A stretch of DNA of 34,217 nucleotides. It comes from Myxococcus llanfairpwllgwyngyllgogerychwyrndrobwllllantysiliogogogochensis. Its GTDB lineage: Bacteria; Myxococcota; Myxococcia; Myxococcales; Myxococcaceae. The translations under genes and the position numbers were made by a program. The stretch is taken from the NCBI RefSeq assembly GCF_006636215.1, contig NZ_VIFM01000110.1:1-34217 (forward strand). The letters are read 5' to 3'. Position 1 is the first letter of the stretch. Every line of letters starts with the position of its first letter. The notes under the pieces are model-generated. The model had not been told where the DNA came from. It made no database searches and saw only the letters and a program-made list of their open reading frames with translations. This document shows, in pieces, positions 8,953-16,902 of the stretch.

Positions 8953-10395
8953 ATGGAGAAGGTGCTCAACTACATCGGTGGGGAGCTGCTGCCCGCCCGC
9001 GGTGGCCAGTGGCTGGACAAGCCAGAGCCCGCGACGGGGAAGACGTACGCCCAGGTGCCCGACTCGGACGCGACGGATATCCAGCACGCGGTGGAGGCCG
9101 CCACGCGCGCCTTCCCGGCCTGGTCCGCCACGCCCGCCGCCGAGCGCTCCCGCCTGATTCGCCGCCTGGCCGACGCCATCCGGGGCCGCCTGGACGACTT
9201 CGCCCGCGCGGAGTCCATCGACTCCGGCAAGCCGCTGTCCGTCGCGTCGAGCGTGGACATCCCGCGCAGCATCCTCAACTTCGAGTTCTTCGCGGACGCG
9301 GTGACGCAGTTCTCCAGTGAGGCGCACGCCACCGACGGCGTGGCGCTCAACTACACGCTGCGCTCGCCCCTGGGCGTGGTGGGCTGCATCTCGCCGTGGA
9401 ACCTGCCGCTGTACCTGCTGACGTGGAAGCTCGCGCCCGCGCTGGCCATCGGCAACTGCGTGGTGGCCAAGCCCTCCGAAGTCACGCCGATGACAGCGTA
9501 TCTCCTGTCCCAGGTCTGCCGCGAAGTCGGCCTGCCGCCGGGCGTGCTCAACGTCGTCCACGGCCTGGGCCCCAAGGTGGGCGCCGCCATGAGCCAGCAT
9601 CCGGACATCGCCGCCATCTCCTTCACGGGCAGCACCCGCGTGGGCTCGGAAATCGCGCGCGTGGCGGCGCCGAACTTCAAGAAGCTGTCACTGGAGATGG
9701 GCGGGAAGAACCCCAACGTCATCTTCGAGGACTGCGACTTCGAGGAGGCGCTGGCGACGACGGTGCGCTCGTCGTTCTCCAACCAGGGACAAATCTGTCT
9801 GTGCGGCCCGCGCATCTTCGTGCAGCGCCCCCTCTACGAGCGCTTCAGGGACGCGCTGGTGGCGCGCACGCGGGCGCTCAAGGTGGGCGACCCGCTGGAG
9901 GCCGGCACCGAGCAGGGCGCGCTGGTGTCACAGCAGCACTTCGACAAGGTGATGGGCTACATCGACCTGGCGAAGCAGGAGGGCGGGCGCATCCTCACCG
10001 GAGGCCGCCGCGCGAGCCTGTCCGGCCGCTGCCGCGAGGGCTGGTTCGTGGAGCCCACGCTCATCGAGGGACTGGACTCAGCGTGCCGCACCAACCAGGA
10101 AGAAATCTTCGGGCCGGTGGCCAGCATCATCCCCTTCGACCAGGAGGACGAGGTGCTCGCGTGGGCCAACTCCACGAAGTACGGCCTGGCCGCCAGCGTG
10201 TGGACGAAGGACGTGACGCGAGCGCACCGCTTCGCGTCCCGACTGCACAGCGGCATCGTCTGGGTGAACTGCTGGATGCTGCGAGACCTGCGCACGCCGT
10301 TCGGTGGAGTGAAGGATTCGGGCGTGGGACGCGAGGGCGGGTGGGAAGCGCTGCGCTTCTTCACCGAGCCGAAGAACGTGTGCATCAAGCTGTGA
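8953..10395 (+). CDS. 2-aminomuconate 6-semialdehyde dehydrogenase
   Basis: A 480-residue NAD-dependent aldehyde dehydrogenase of the AmnC/NbaE/ALDH8 type. It oxidises 2-aminomuconate semialdehyde to 2-aminomuconate, which keeps the unstable aldehyde from cyclising to picolinate. Visible motifs are the oxyanion-hole PWNLP (Asn150), FTGSTRVG (224-231), LEMGGKNP with general base Glu248, and NQGQIC with catalytic Cys282. A conserved EIFGP segment follows. The frame is open further upstream, but the ATG at 8953 gives the normal family start (MEKVLNYIGGE) and has GGAGGG 7 nt before it. It is the first gene of the kynurenine operon, and its neighbours supply the substrate assignment; sequence alone would only say ALDH. 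Confidence 0.88.
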   Translation: MEKVLNYIGGELLPARGGQWLDKPEPATGKTYAQVPDSDATDIQHAVEAATRAFPAWSATPAAERSRLIRRLADAIRGRLDDFARAESIDSGKPLSVASSVDIPRSILNFEFFADAVTQFSSEAHATDGVALNYTLRSPLGVVGCISPWNLPLYLLTWKLAPALAIGNCVVAKPSEVTPMTAYLLSQVCREVGLPPGVLNVVHGLGPKVGAAMSQHPDIAAISFTGSTRVGSEIARVAAPNFKKLSLEMGGKNPNVIFEDCDFEEALATTVRSSFSNQGQICLCGPRIFVQRPLYERFRDALVARTRALKVGDPLEAGTEQGALVSQQHFDKVMGYIDLAKQEGGRILTGGRRASLSGRCREGWFVEPTLIEGLDSACRTNQEEIFGPVASIIPFDQEDEVLAWANSTKYGLAASVWTKDVTRAHRFASRLHSGIVWVNCWMLRDLRTPFGGVKDSGVGREGGWEALRFFTEPKNVCIKL

Positions 10396-10416
10396 CGCGC
10401 TGGACGGAGACACGAC

Positions 10417-10845
10417 GTGAGCACCAGTGAGCGAGTCGATTCCCAGAAGGCCCCGGAGCCCGTGGGCCTGTACCCCCACGCGCGCCGCGTGGGCAACCTG
10501 TTGTTCCTGTCGGGCGTGGGCCCGCGTGAGCGCGGGGTGAAGAAGATTCCCGGCGTGGAGCTGGACGCCGAGGGAAACATCACCTCGTACGACATCGAGG
10601 CGCAGTGTCACTCGGTGTTCCGCAACGTCCGCTACATCCTGGAGGCCGCGGGCTCGTCCTGGGAAAAGCTGGTGGACGTCACGGTGTACCTGACGGACAT
10701 GAAGAAGGACTTCCCCACCTACAACCGGCTGTGGGCGGAGTACTTCAAGGACAACCCGCCGTGCAGGACGACGCTCGAAATCAATCGGCTGCCCACGCCC
10801 ATTGCCATCGAGCTCAAGTGCATCGCCACCATCGGAGACGACTGA
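10417..10845 (+). CDS. 2-aminomuconate deaminase (RidA/YjgF family)
   Basis: A 142-residue RidA-fold protein that would hydrolyse 2-aminomuconate to 4-oxalocrotonate and ammonia, like AmnD/NbaF. Family marks are LFLSGVGP (29-36), the DVTVYLTDM strand-helix segment (87-95), and the PCRTTLEINRLP active-site region with Arg117. An IELKCIAT strand (131-138) carries the glutamate typical of the family. It is slightly longer than housekeeping RidA proteins, as expected for the catabolic deaminases. The start is GTG at 10417, 21 bp after the dehydrogenase stop. Its TGA is followed at once by the ATG of the dioxygenase gene. RidA members also deaminate other imines and enamines, so the specific role rests on operon context. 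Confidence 0.88.
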   Translation: MSTSERVDSQKAPEPVGLYPHARRVGNLLFLSGVGPRERGVKKIPGVELDAEGNITSYDIEAQCHSVFRNVRYILEAAGSSWEKLVDVTVYLTDMKKDFPTYNRLWAEYFKDNPPCRTTLEINRLPTPIAIELKCIATIGDD

Positions 10846-11370
10846 ATGGGCCGCCTGACCCCCATCAACTTCAAGAAGTGGATTGATGAGCACCGCCACC
10901 TGCTCAAGCCGCCCGTCGGCAACCAGCAGGTGTGGGCGGACCGCGAGTTCATGGTCACCGTGGTCGGCGGCCCCAACTCGCGCACGGACTTCCACATCAA
11001 CGAGGGCGAGGAGTTCTTCTACCAGTTGGAGGGCACCATCAACCTGCGCGTGCTCGACGACGGCAAGCCCGTGGACATCCCCATCTCCGAAGGGGACATC
11101 TTCCTGTTGCCGCCCAAGGTGCCGCACTCGCCGCAGCGTCCCGCCGGCACGGTGGGCCTGGTGCTGGAGCGCCGCCGCCTTCCCGGAGAGCTGGATGGCT
11201 TCATGTGGCTGTGCCCCACGTGCGGCGAGAAGCTCTACGAGGAGTTCGTGCACGTCACCAATCTGGTGACGCAGCTGCCGCCCATCTTCGAGCACTTCTA
11301 CGGCAACCCGGACAACTGCACGTGCAAGAAGTGCGGGACGAAGGTCACCAAGGAAGGGCCGAAGCGTTGA
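10846..11370 (+). CDS. nbaC: 3-hydroxyanthranilate 3,4-dioxygenase
   Basis: A 174-residue bacterial cupin dioxygenase that opens the ring of 3-hydroxyanthranilate to 2-amino-3-carboxymuconate semialdehyde. The Fe(II) ligands are His50, Glu56 (in HINEGEEFFYQ) and His94 (in PPKVPHSPQRP). Arg46, Arg98 and Glu109 match substrate-contact positions known in the Cupriavidus enzyme. The C-terminal half has the second, rubredoxin-like metal site typical of bacterial enzymes, with CPTC (Cys123, Cys126) and a late CTCKKC (Cys160, Cys163). Length and all key residues are normal, so it should be active. The ATG directly abuts the previous stop, and the TGA overlaps the TTG start of the next gene, which indicates tight translational coupling. 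Confidence 0.95.
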   Translation: MGRLTPINFKKWIDEHRHLLKPPVGNQQVWADREFMVTVVGGPNSRTDFHINEGEEFFYQLEGTINLRVLDDGKPVDIPISEGDIFLLPPKVPHSPQRPAGTVGLVLERRRLPGELDGFMWLCPTCGEKLYEEFVHVTNLVTQLPPIFEHFYGNPDNCTCKKCGTKVTKEGPKR

Positions 11371-12383
11371 AGGTCGACATCCACACGCACCTGTTGCCGG
11401 AGAAGCTGCCGCGCTTCGCGGAGCGCTATGGCTATGGCGGCTTCATCACGCTGGACCATCACCAGCCGTGCCGAGCGCGGATGCTGCGCGACGACGGGAA
11501 GTTCTTCCGCGAGGTGGAGAGCAACTGTTGGGACCCTGTGAAGCGCATCGAGGAGTGCGACGCGGCGGGCGTGCACGTCCAGGTGATTTCCACCGTGCCG
11601 GTGATGTTCAGCTACTGGACGAAGCCGGAGCACGGGCTGGATTTGTCGCGCTTCCTGAACGACCACGTCGCCTCCGTCGTGCGTGAGCACCCCAAGCGTT
11701 TCGTGGGCCTGGGCACGGTGCCGCTGCAGTCGCCGGAGCTGGCGATTCGCGAGCTGGAGCGGTGCGTGAAGGAGCTGGGCCTGGCGGGCGTGCAGATTGG
11801 CAGCCACGTCAACGACTGGAACCTGTCCGACGAGAAGCTGTTCCCGTTCTTCGAGGCCGCGAGCGAGCTGGGCGCGTCCATCTTCGTCCACCCGTGGGAC
11901 ATGATGGGCGAGGCGAAGATGCAGAAGTACTGGCTGCCGTGGCTGGTGGGCATGCCCGCGGAGGTGTCGCTGGCCATGTGCTCGCTCATCTTCGGCGGCG
12001 TGCTGGAGCGGCTGCCCAGGCTGCGCTTCGCCTTCGCGCACGGTGGCGGCTCGTTCCCCGGGACGCTGGGGCGAATCGAGCACGGCTTCGAGGCGCGTCC
12101 GGACCTGGTGGCCGTGGACAACAAGGTGCCGCCGCGCGACTACCTGGGCCGCTTCTGGGTGGACTCGCTGGTGCACGACGCGGAGACGCTGCGCTTCATC
12201 GTCAAGCTGTTCGGCGCGGACAAGGTGGCGCTGGGCAGTGACTATCCCTTCCCCCTGGGCGAGCTGCGCCCGGGCACTCTCATCGAATCGATGAGCGAGC
12301 TGGCGCCCGACGCGCGCGAGCAACTGCTCTGGAAGAACGCCCTGGCGTGGCTGGGGCGCTCTCGCGAGGACTTCGCACCATGA
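11367..12383 (+). CDS. nbaD: 2-amino-3-carboxymuconate-6-semialdehyde decarboxylase (ACMSD)
   Basis: A 338-residue amidohydrolase-superfamily decarboxylase that converts ACMS to 2-aminomuconate semialdehyde, diverting carbon from quinolinate/NAD synthesis. Zinc-site residues are visible at His6 and His8 (DIHTHLLP), His175 (FVHPWDMMG), His225 (FAHGGGSFPGTLGR) and Asp292 (LGSDYPFP). This is nearly the same numbering as the Pseudomonas enzyme (9, 11, 177, 228, 294). The start is taken as TTG at 11367, overlapping the upstream TGA in a TTGA arrangement, because DIHTH must lie at the very N-terminus. The open frame further upstream lies inside the dioxygenase gene. The stop overlaps the kynureninase ATG (ATGA). 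Confidence 0.94.
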   Translation: MKVDIHTHLLPEKLPRFAERYGYGGFITLDHHQPCRARMLRDDGKFFREVESNCWDPVKRIEECDAAGVHVQVISTVPVMFSYWTKPEHGLDLSRFLNDHVASVVREHPKRFVGLGTVPLQSPELAIRELERCVKELGLAGVQIGSHVNDWNLSDEKLFPFFEAASELGASIFVHPWDMMGEAKMQKYWLPWLVGMPAEVSLAMCSLIFGGVLERLPRLRFAFAHGGGSFPGTLGRIEHGFEARPDLVAVDNKVPPRDYLGRFWVDSLVHDAETLRFIVKLFGADKVALGSDYPFPLGELRPGTLIESMSELAPDAREQLLWKNALAWLGRSREDFAP

Positions 12384-13660
12384 CGACGACGCTTCCCTAC
12401 GAGGACTCCGAGGACTTCGCGCGCCGCGCCGACGCGGAGGACCCGCTGCGCACCTTCCGCGACGCGTTCCTCTTCCCTCAAGCCCCGGACGGCAAGCCGG
12501 TGGTGTACCTGGCGGGCAACTCGCTGGGGCTCCAGCCGCGCAACGCCGCGCGCTACGTGCAGGAGGAGCTGGAGGACTGGGCGAAGCTGGGCGTGGAGGG
12601 GCACCACCAGGGGCGACACCCGTGGCTGCACTACCACGAGCTCGTCACCGAGCAGGCCGCGCGGCTGGTGGGCGCGAAGCCGCAGGAAGTGGTGGTGATG
12701 AACACCCTCACGGTGAACCTGCATCTCATGATGGTGTCGTTCTACCGGCCCACGCGCGGGCGGTTCAAAATCCTCGTCGAGGGCGGCGCGTTTCCATCGG
12801 ACCAGTACGCGGTGGCGTCCCAGGCGCGCTTCCACGGGTATGACCCGCGCGAGGCGGTGCTGGAGCTCAAGCCGCGCCCCGGTGAGGAGACGCTGCGCAC
12901 CGAGGACATCCTCGCCACGTTGGACCAGCACGGGCACGAGGTGGCGCTCGTGTTGCTCGGCAGCGTGAACTACCTCACGGGCCAGGCGTTCGACCTGGCG
13001 GCGATTACGCGCACGGCGCACTCGAAGGGGTGTCTCGTCGGGTTCGACCTGGCGCACGGCGCGGGGAACTTGAAGCTGTCGCTGCACGACGACGGGCCGG
13101 ACTTCGCGGTGTGGTGCTCGTACAAGTACCTCAACGGGGGCCCGGGGAGCCTGGGCGGCGTGTTCGTCCACGAGCGTCACTCGCGCTCGCGGGACATCCC
13201 CCGCTTCGAGGGCTGGTGGGGGCACGACAAGACGACGCGCTTCCAGATGGGGCCCGACTTCGACCCGATTCCGGGCGCGGAGGGGTGGCAGTTGTCCAAC
13301 CCGCCCATCCTCCAGCTCGCGGCGCTGCGCGCGTCGTTCGAGCTGTTCGACAAGGCGGGCATGGAGGCGCTGCGCGCGAAGAGCGAGCGGCTCACGGGGT
13401 ATCTGGAGTTCCTGTTGGACAAGCTGCCGCCGGCCTTCGTGCGCATCACCACGCCGAGGGACCCGAAGCAGCGCGGAGCGCAGCTCTCGTTGCGCTTCAA
13501 GGGCGAGGCGCAGGGGATGCTCAAGCGCCTGTCGGATGCGGGCATCGTCTGCGACTTCCGCAAGCCGGACATCATCCGCGCGGCGCCCGCGCCGCTGTAC
13601 TGCAACTTCACCGATGTCTACCGCTTCGTGAAGACGCTGGAGGGCCATGCCCGTGGGTGA
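12380..13660 (+). CDS. kynU: Kynureninase
   Basis: A 426-residue PLP enzyme of aminotransferase fold type I. It cleaves 3-hydroxykynurenine (or kynurenine) to 3-hydroxyanthranilate (or anthranilate) plus alanine. It shows YLAGNSLGLQPR (43-54), MNTLTVNLHLMM (107-118), the PLP-binding aspartate in GFDLAHGAGNL (Asp223), and the Schiff-base lysine in CSYKYLNGGPG (Lys249). Length is normal for KynU. The ATG at 12380 overlaps the upstream stop by ATGA and gives the normal N-terminus. Its 3' end overlaps the monooxygenase start by 14 bp. Beside a kynurenine 3-monooxygenase, the physiological substrate is most likely 3-hydroxykynurenine. Confidence 0.95.
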   Translation: MTTTLPYEDSEDFARRADAEDPLRTFRDAFLFPQAPDGKPVVYLAGNSLGLQPRNAARYVQEELEDWAKLGVEGHHQGRHPWLHYHELVTEQAARLVGAKPQEVVVMNTLTVNLHLMMVSFYRPTRGRFKILVEGGAFPSDQYAVASQARFHGYDPREAVLELKPRPGEETLRTEDILATLDQHGHEVALVLLGSVNYLTGQAFDLAAITRTAHSKGCLVGFDLAHGAGNLKLSLHDDGPDFAVWCSYKYLNGGPGSLGGVFVHERHSRSRDIPRFEGWWGHDKTTRFQMGPDFDPIPGAEGWQLSNPPILQLAALRASFELFDKAGMEALRAKSERLTGYLEFLLDKLPPAFVRITTPRDPKQRGAQLSLRFKGEAQGMLKRLSDAGIVCDFRKPDIIRAAPAPLYCNFTDVYRFVKTLEGHARG

Positions 13661-15044
13661 GCGGAACGAAGCCGTCACCGTGGTGGGCGCGGGCCTCGTG
13701 GGTTCGCTGCTCTCCGTGTTCCTGGCGCGCCGGGGCTACTCCGTGGAGGTGCTGGAGCGCCGTCCGGACATGCGCCGCGAGGTCATCGACGCGGGCCGCT
13801 CCATCAACCTCGCCATCTCCACGCGCGGCCTGTACGCGCTGCGGCAGGTGGGGCTGGAGGAGGAGGCGCTGAAGCATGCCATTCCGATGCGCGGGCGGAT
13901 GATTCACCCGCCGAAGGGGGCGCTGGCGTACCAGCCCTATGGCAAGGACGACTCGCAGCACATCAACTCGCTGGCGCGGGCGTGGCTGAACAAGTTCCTG
14001 ATGTCGGCGGCGGAGGCCACCGGCAAGGTGCGCATCCGCTTCAATCAGCGGGTGACGCAGGCGGACCTCGCGACGGGTTCGCTCACGGTGCTGGACGAGG
14101 CCTCGGGGCAGGAGCGCCAGGAAGCGGGCCGTGTGTTGTTCGGCACGGACGGCTCCGGCTCGGCGGTGCGGCAGGCGATGGAGCAGGTGCCGGGCTTCGC
14201 GGCGACACAGGAGCAGCTCGGGCACGGCTACAAGGAGCTGACGATTCCGGCGGGCCCGGGCGGCGCATTCCAGATGGAGAAGCACGCGCTGCACATCTGG
14301 CCGCGTGGCACGTACATGCTGATTGGGCTGCCCAATGAGGACGGCAGCTTCACGTGCACGCTGTTCCTGCCGTGGAAGGGGCCGGTGAGCTTCGAGTCGC
14401 TGGACTCGCCCGCGAAGCTGGAGGCGTTCTTCGAGGAGCAGTTCCCCGACGCGAAGGCGCTCATCCCGGATTTGACGGAGGCCTTCTTCGCGCGGCCCAC
14501 GGGCGGCATGGTGACGGTGAAGTGCGCGCCCTGGCGCGTGGGCGACAAGGCCCTGGTGCTGGGCGACGCGGCGCACGCCATCGTCCCCTTCTTCGGCCAG
14601 GGGATGAACTGCGGCTTCGAGGACTGCACGGTGCTGGATGGGCTGTTGGAGCAGCACGGCACGTGGGCGGACGTCTTCGGGACGTTGGAGCGGCTGCGCA
14701 AGACGAACGCGGATGCCATCGCGGACATGGCGGTGGAGAACTTCGTGGAGATGCGCGACAGCACCGGCAGCCCGCGCTTCCTGTTGGAGAAGGCCGTGGA
14801 GAAGGCGCTGCTCAATGCCTTTCCGGGCGAGTTCGTCAGTCGTTACTCGATGGTGAGCTTCAGCCGAGTGCCGTACCGGCTGGCCTATGAAGTGGGGGCG
14901 ATTGCCGGTGGCATCGTCTCCGAGTTGTCCGAGGGGCTGACGCGCGCCGAGGACGTGGACCTGGGGCGGGCGAAGCAGCTCATCCAGGAGCGGCTGGTGC
15001 CATTCATGAAGGAGCACGCGGATGGATTTCGGACTCAAGGGTAG
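13647..15044 (+). CDS. kmo: Kynurenine 3-monooxygenase
   Basis: A 465-residue class A flavoprotein monooxygenase that hydroxylates L-kynurenine with NADPH and O2. The FAD GxGxxG motif is at residues 14-19 (VVGAGLVGS), with the ribose-binding glutamate at the end of strand 2 (VLERRPD). Family marks include RSINLAISTRG, the FGTDGSGSAVR segment, and the second FAD motif VLGDAAHAIVPFFGQGMN. The C-terminal part (from about 380) has amphipathic helices; no strong transmembrane anchor is obvious, in line with soluble bacterial KMOs. The ATG at 13647 lies inside the end of kynU (14-bp overlap), and its 3' end overlaps the next SDR gene by 23 bp, so translation is probably coupled. Confidence 0.95.
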   Translation: MPVGERNEAVTVVGAGLVGSLLSVFLARRGYSVEVLERRPDMRREVIDAGRSINLAISTRGLYALRQVGLEEEALKHAIPMRGRMIHPPKGALAYQPYGKDDSQHINSLARAWLNKFLMSAAEATGKVRIRFNQRVTQADLATGSLTVLDEASGQERQEAGRVLFGTDGSGSAVRQAMEQVPGFAATQEQLGHGYKELTIPAGPGGAFQMEKHALHIWPRGTYMLIGLPNEDGSFTCTLFLPWKGPVSFESLDSPAKLEAFFEEQFPDAKALIPDLTEAFFARPTGGMVTVKCAPWRVGDKALVLGDAAHAIVPFFGQGMNCGFEDCTVLDGLLEQHGTWADVFGTLERLRKTNADAIADMAVENFVEMRDSTGSPRFLLEKAVEKALLNAFPGEFVSRYSMVSFSRVPYRLAYEVGAIAGGIVSELSEGLTRAEDVDLGRAKQLIQERLVPFMKEHADGFRTQG

Positions 15045-15759
15045 GCGCGCGCTCGTCATGGGCGCGTCGGCGGGGCTGGGCTACGCGACGGCACAGGCGC
15101 TGGTGAAGGAAGGCGCCACGGTGGCCATCTGCTCGCGCGGTGGCGACAAGTTGGAGCGCGCGGCGAAGGAGCTGGGCGCGGCGCTCGCGGTGCCGTGTGA
15201 CTTGAACCAGCCGGGCGCGGCGAAGCGACTGGTGGACGAGGTTGTCGCGAAGCTGGGCGGCGTGGACGTGCTCGTGGTGAACACGGGCGGGCCTCCGGCG
15301 GGCGGTTTCGAGTCGCTGACGGCGGAGCAGTGGCAGCTCGGCTTCCAGAGCCTGTGGATGGCGGCGGTGGACGGCATCCAGGCGTCGCTGCCGGGGATGA
15401 AGGAGCGCAAGTGGGGCCGCATCGTCCTGGTGACGTCGCTGGCCGCGCGCGAGGCGATGCCCAACCTCACCATCTCCAACGGCCTGCGCGCCGGGTTGCT
15501 CGGGTTGGTGAAGACGGTGAGCAATGAAGTGGCGCAGCACGGCGTCACGCTGAACGCGGTGCTGCCGGGATTCCACGCCACCGAGCGGATGACTCAGCTG
15601 GGCCTCACGGACGAGAAGGTGGCCCCGCAGATTCCCGCGCGGCGCCTGGGTCGTCCCGAGGAGCTGGCCTCGCTGGTGGCGTTCCTCTCCTCCGAGCAGG
15701 CCTCGTACATCACCGGCCAGTCCATCGTCGTCGACGGCGGCGCGCAGCGCGGGTTCTGA
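15022..15759 (+). CDS. Atypical SDR (FabG-like) at the end of the kynurenine operon
   Basis: A 245-residue SDR-fold protein with a dinucleotide-binding motif MGASAGLG and VNTGGPPAG in place of NNAG. It has GRIVLVTSLAA and an ordinary C-terminal ITGQSIVVDGG. The catalytic segment reads LTISNGLRAGLLGL, so the usual Tyr of YxxxK is absent and the lysine position is not conserved. This matches the atypical BKR-like SDR subgroup known for an NTGGPP motif and an imperfect tetrad. It starts inside the end of kmo (23-bp overlap), so it belongs to the operon, but no SDR step is known in this pathway. It may act on a side product or bind a cofactor without classical catalysis. A terminator-like hairpin follows. 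Confidence 0.85.
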   Translation: MDFGLKGRRALVMGASAGLGYATAQALVKEGATVAICSRGGDKLERAAKELGAALAVPCDLNQPGAAKRLVDEVVAKLGGVDVLVVNTGGPPAGGFESLTAEQWQLGFQSLWMAAVDGIQASLPGMKERKWGRIVLVTSLAAREAMPNLTISNGLRAGLLGLVKTVSNEVAQHGVTLNAVLPGFHATERMTQLGLTDEKVAPQIPARRLGRPEELASLVAFLSSEQASYITGQSIVVDGGAQRGF

Positions 15760-15772
15760 AGCGACGAAGGCT

Positions 15773-15808
15773 CCGAGGGAGATGAGTGGGCAGCGCTCAT
15801 CCCCTCGG
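15773..15808. terminator. Bidirectional hairpin ending the kynurenine operon
   Basis: CCGAGGG (15773-15779) and GATGAG (15781-15786) pair with CTCATC (15796-15801) and CCCTCGG (15802-15808), with one bulged A at 15780 and a 9-nt loop. It sits between the SDR stop and the convergent SRPBCC gene and could terminate both. There is no strong T-run on either side. Confidence 0.7.
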
Positions 15809-15820
15809 AAGTCACGGCGA

Positions 15821-16312
15821 CTACGCCTCTCGGGCGAGCAGCGCGTCCAGTGCGCGGTAGCTCTCGTTGAGGCCGCCTTCCATGCCGGAAGACGCCATGC
15901 CGTCGCGCTCCTCCGTCGTGTAGAAGAGCGACGTCGCCACCAGCTTCGTGCGGCCGTTACCCACGTCCTCGAGCGTCGTCGTAATCAGGATGACGTAGCC
16001 CGGCATGCCATCCCACTCGAAGGTCTGCACCATCCGCTCGGGCGGCGTGACTTCGCGGAACCGGCCCTCGAAGCCGTGAGCGTCGCCCTCGGCGTGCTCG
16101 ACGAAGCGCCAGTGTCCTCCGCGCTCGACCTCCAGCCGTTCGACGACGAGCTTGTTGCCACGGCCCCACCACTGGGCCACCTGCTTCGGGTCCGTCATCG
16201 CCCTCCAGACGCGCTCGCGCGGGGCATCGAAGATGCGCTCGGTGCGAATCTCCCGGTCGGACGGCTGCGTGACGACGGCATCCCTGGACGTCTGCTGCGA
16301 AGACTTGCTCAT
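15821..16312 (-). CDS. SRPBCC / AHSA1-domain protein
   Basis: A 163-residue START-like (AHSA1) fold protein. Typical marks are REIRTERIFDAPRERVW near residue 20, then the WRAMTDPKQVAQWWG helix, and later ERMVQTFEWDGMPG. The C-terminal helix carries GMEGGLNESYRALD. Members bind hydrophobic ligands and often act in stress or detoxification; no specific ligand can be inferred. It is preceded by an ArsR-family regulator gene, with which it shares an ATGA overlap, forming the common ArsR-SRPBCC pair. Confidence 0.88.
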   Translation of the reverse strand: MSKSSQQTSRDAVVTQPSDREIRTERIFDAPRERVWRAMTDPKQVAQWWGRGNKLVVERLEVERGGHWRFVEHAEGDAHGFEGRFREVTPPERMVQTFEWDGMPGYVILITTTLEDVGNGRTKLVATSLFYTTEERDGMASSGMEGGLNESYRALDALLAREA

Positions 16313-16650
16313 GACTCCTCCTCATCTTTCGTTCGCGCGAGGAACTCGCCCAGCCTGTCGAGCCGAGCGTCCAGCATCCGCCGATAGCCGGCGATCCACG
16401 CCGCCTCGTCCTCCAGGCGACGCGGTCCCAATTTGCAGGTCCTCACCCGCCCCACCTTCTCGGTGGAGACCAGCCCCGCCTCTTCCAGCACGTGCACGTG
16501 CTTCTTCATGCCCGTCAGGGTCATGTCGAAGGACCCGGCCAGTTCGCTGATGGACGCCTCGCCACGTCCCAGCCGCTCCAGCACGCCCCGACGCGTGGCA
16601 TCCGCCAGCGCTCCGAAGGCCAAATCGAGCTGCGAATTAAACTGAACCAT
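16309..16650 (-). CDS. ArsR-family transcriptional regulator
   Basis: A 113-residue winged-helix protein: FGALADATRRGVLERL (12-27), then ASISELAGSFDMTLTGMKKHVHVLEEAGLVSTEK, the helix-turn-helix and wing start, then a TCKLGP turn and an AWIAGYRRML helix. There is no CxC metal site, so it is not an arsenic- or zinc-type sensor. It resembles the ArsR proteins paired with SRPBCC partners. It probably represses its own two-gene operon through the perfect palindrome that overlaps its start codon. The ATG at 16650 lies inside that palindrome, and no Shine-Dalgarno is visible, so the mRNA may be leaderless or nearly so. Confidence 0.9.
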   Translation of the reverse strand: MVQFNSQLDLAFGALADATRRGVLERLGRGEASISELAGSFDMTLTGMKKHVHVLEEAGLVSTEKVGRVRTCKLGPRRLEDEAAWIAGYRRMLDARLDRLGEFLARTKDEEES

Positions 16651-16660
16651 ATGGTTCAGT
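16641..16660. promoter_or_regulatory. Perfect 20-bp palindromic operator over the ArsR start codon
   Basis: ACTGAACCATATGGTTCAGT is a perfect inverted repeat with 10-bp arms and no spacer. Its centre is CATATG, so the ArsR initiation codon is inside it. It sits in a locally AT-rich patch, with a minus-strand TTATCA-like -10 just upstream of the ATG. Position and symmetry fit autorepression by the dimeric ArsR protein. Confidence 0.8.
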
Positions 16661-16841
16661 GATAATCAAGGACGCTGTCGCGCGCAAGTCCCTCGCGACA
16701 GAACGCGCGCACGGCGGGGCCGCGACGACGGGCCCGCGTGCTCGTGCGCCGAGGGACTTCGCGAGCGCTCCGCACGAAGCTCGGGAGCACACCCGTGGCG
16801 GGTACGCCTTGGAGCACGCGCGCATCCGACGCGCCGAATCC

Positions 16842-16870
16842 TTGGTGCGCGTTTTCACCCGCAGTACGGT
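16842..16870 (+). promoter_or_regulatory. Weak sigma70-like promoter upstream of the thaumatin-like gene
   Basis: TTGGTG (16842-16847) and TACGGT (16865-16870) are separated by 17 bp and lie 33 bp before the chosen ATG. Each hexamer matches the consensus at only about half of its positions, so this is a suggestion. The rest of the 242-bp divergent gap shows nothing else convincing. Confidence 0.25.
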
Positions 16871-16902
16871 CCCTGGGCGAACCTGCCTCGGAGTCCCCCT
16901 TC

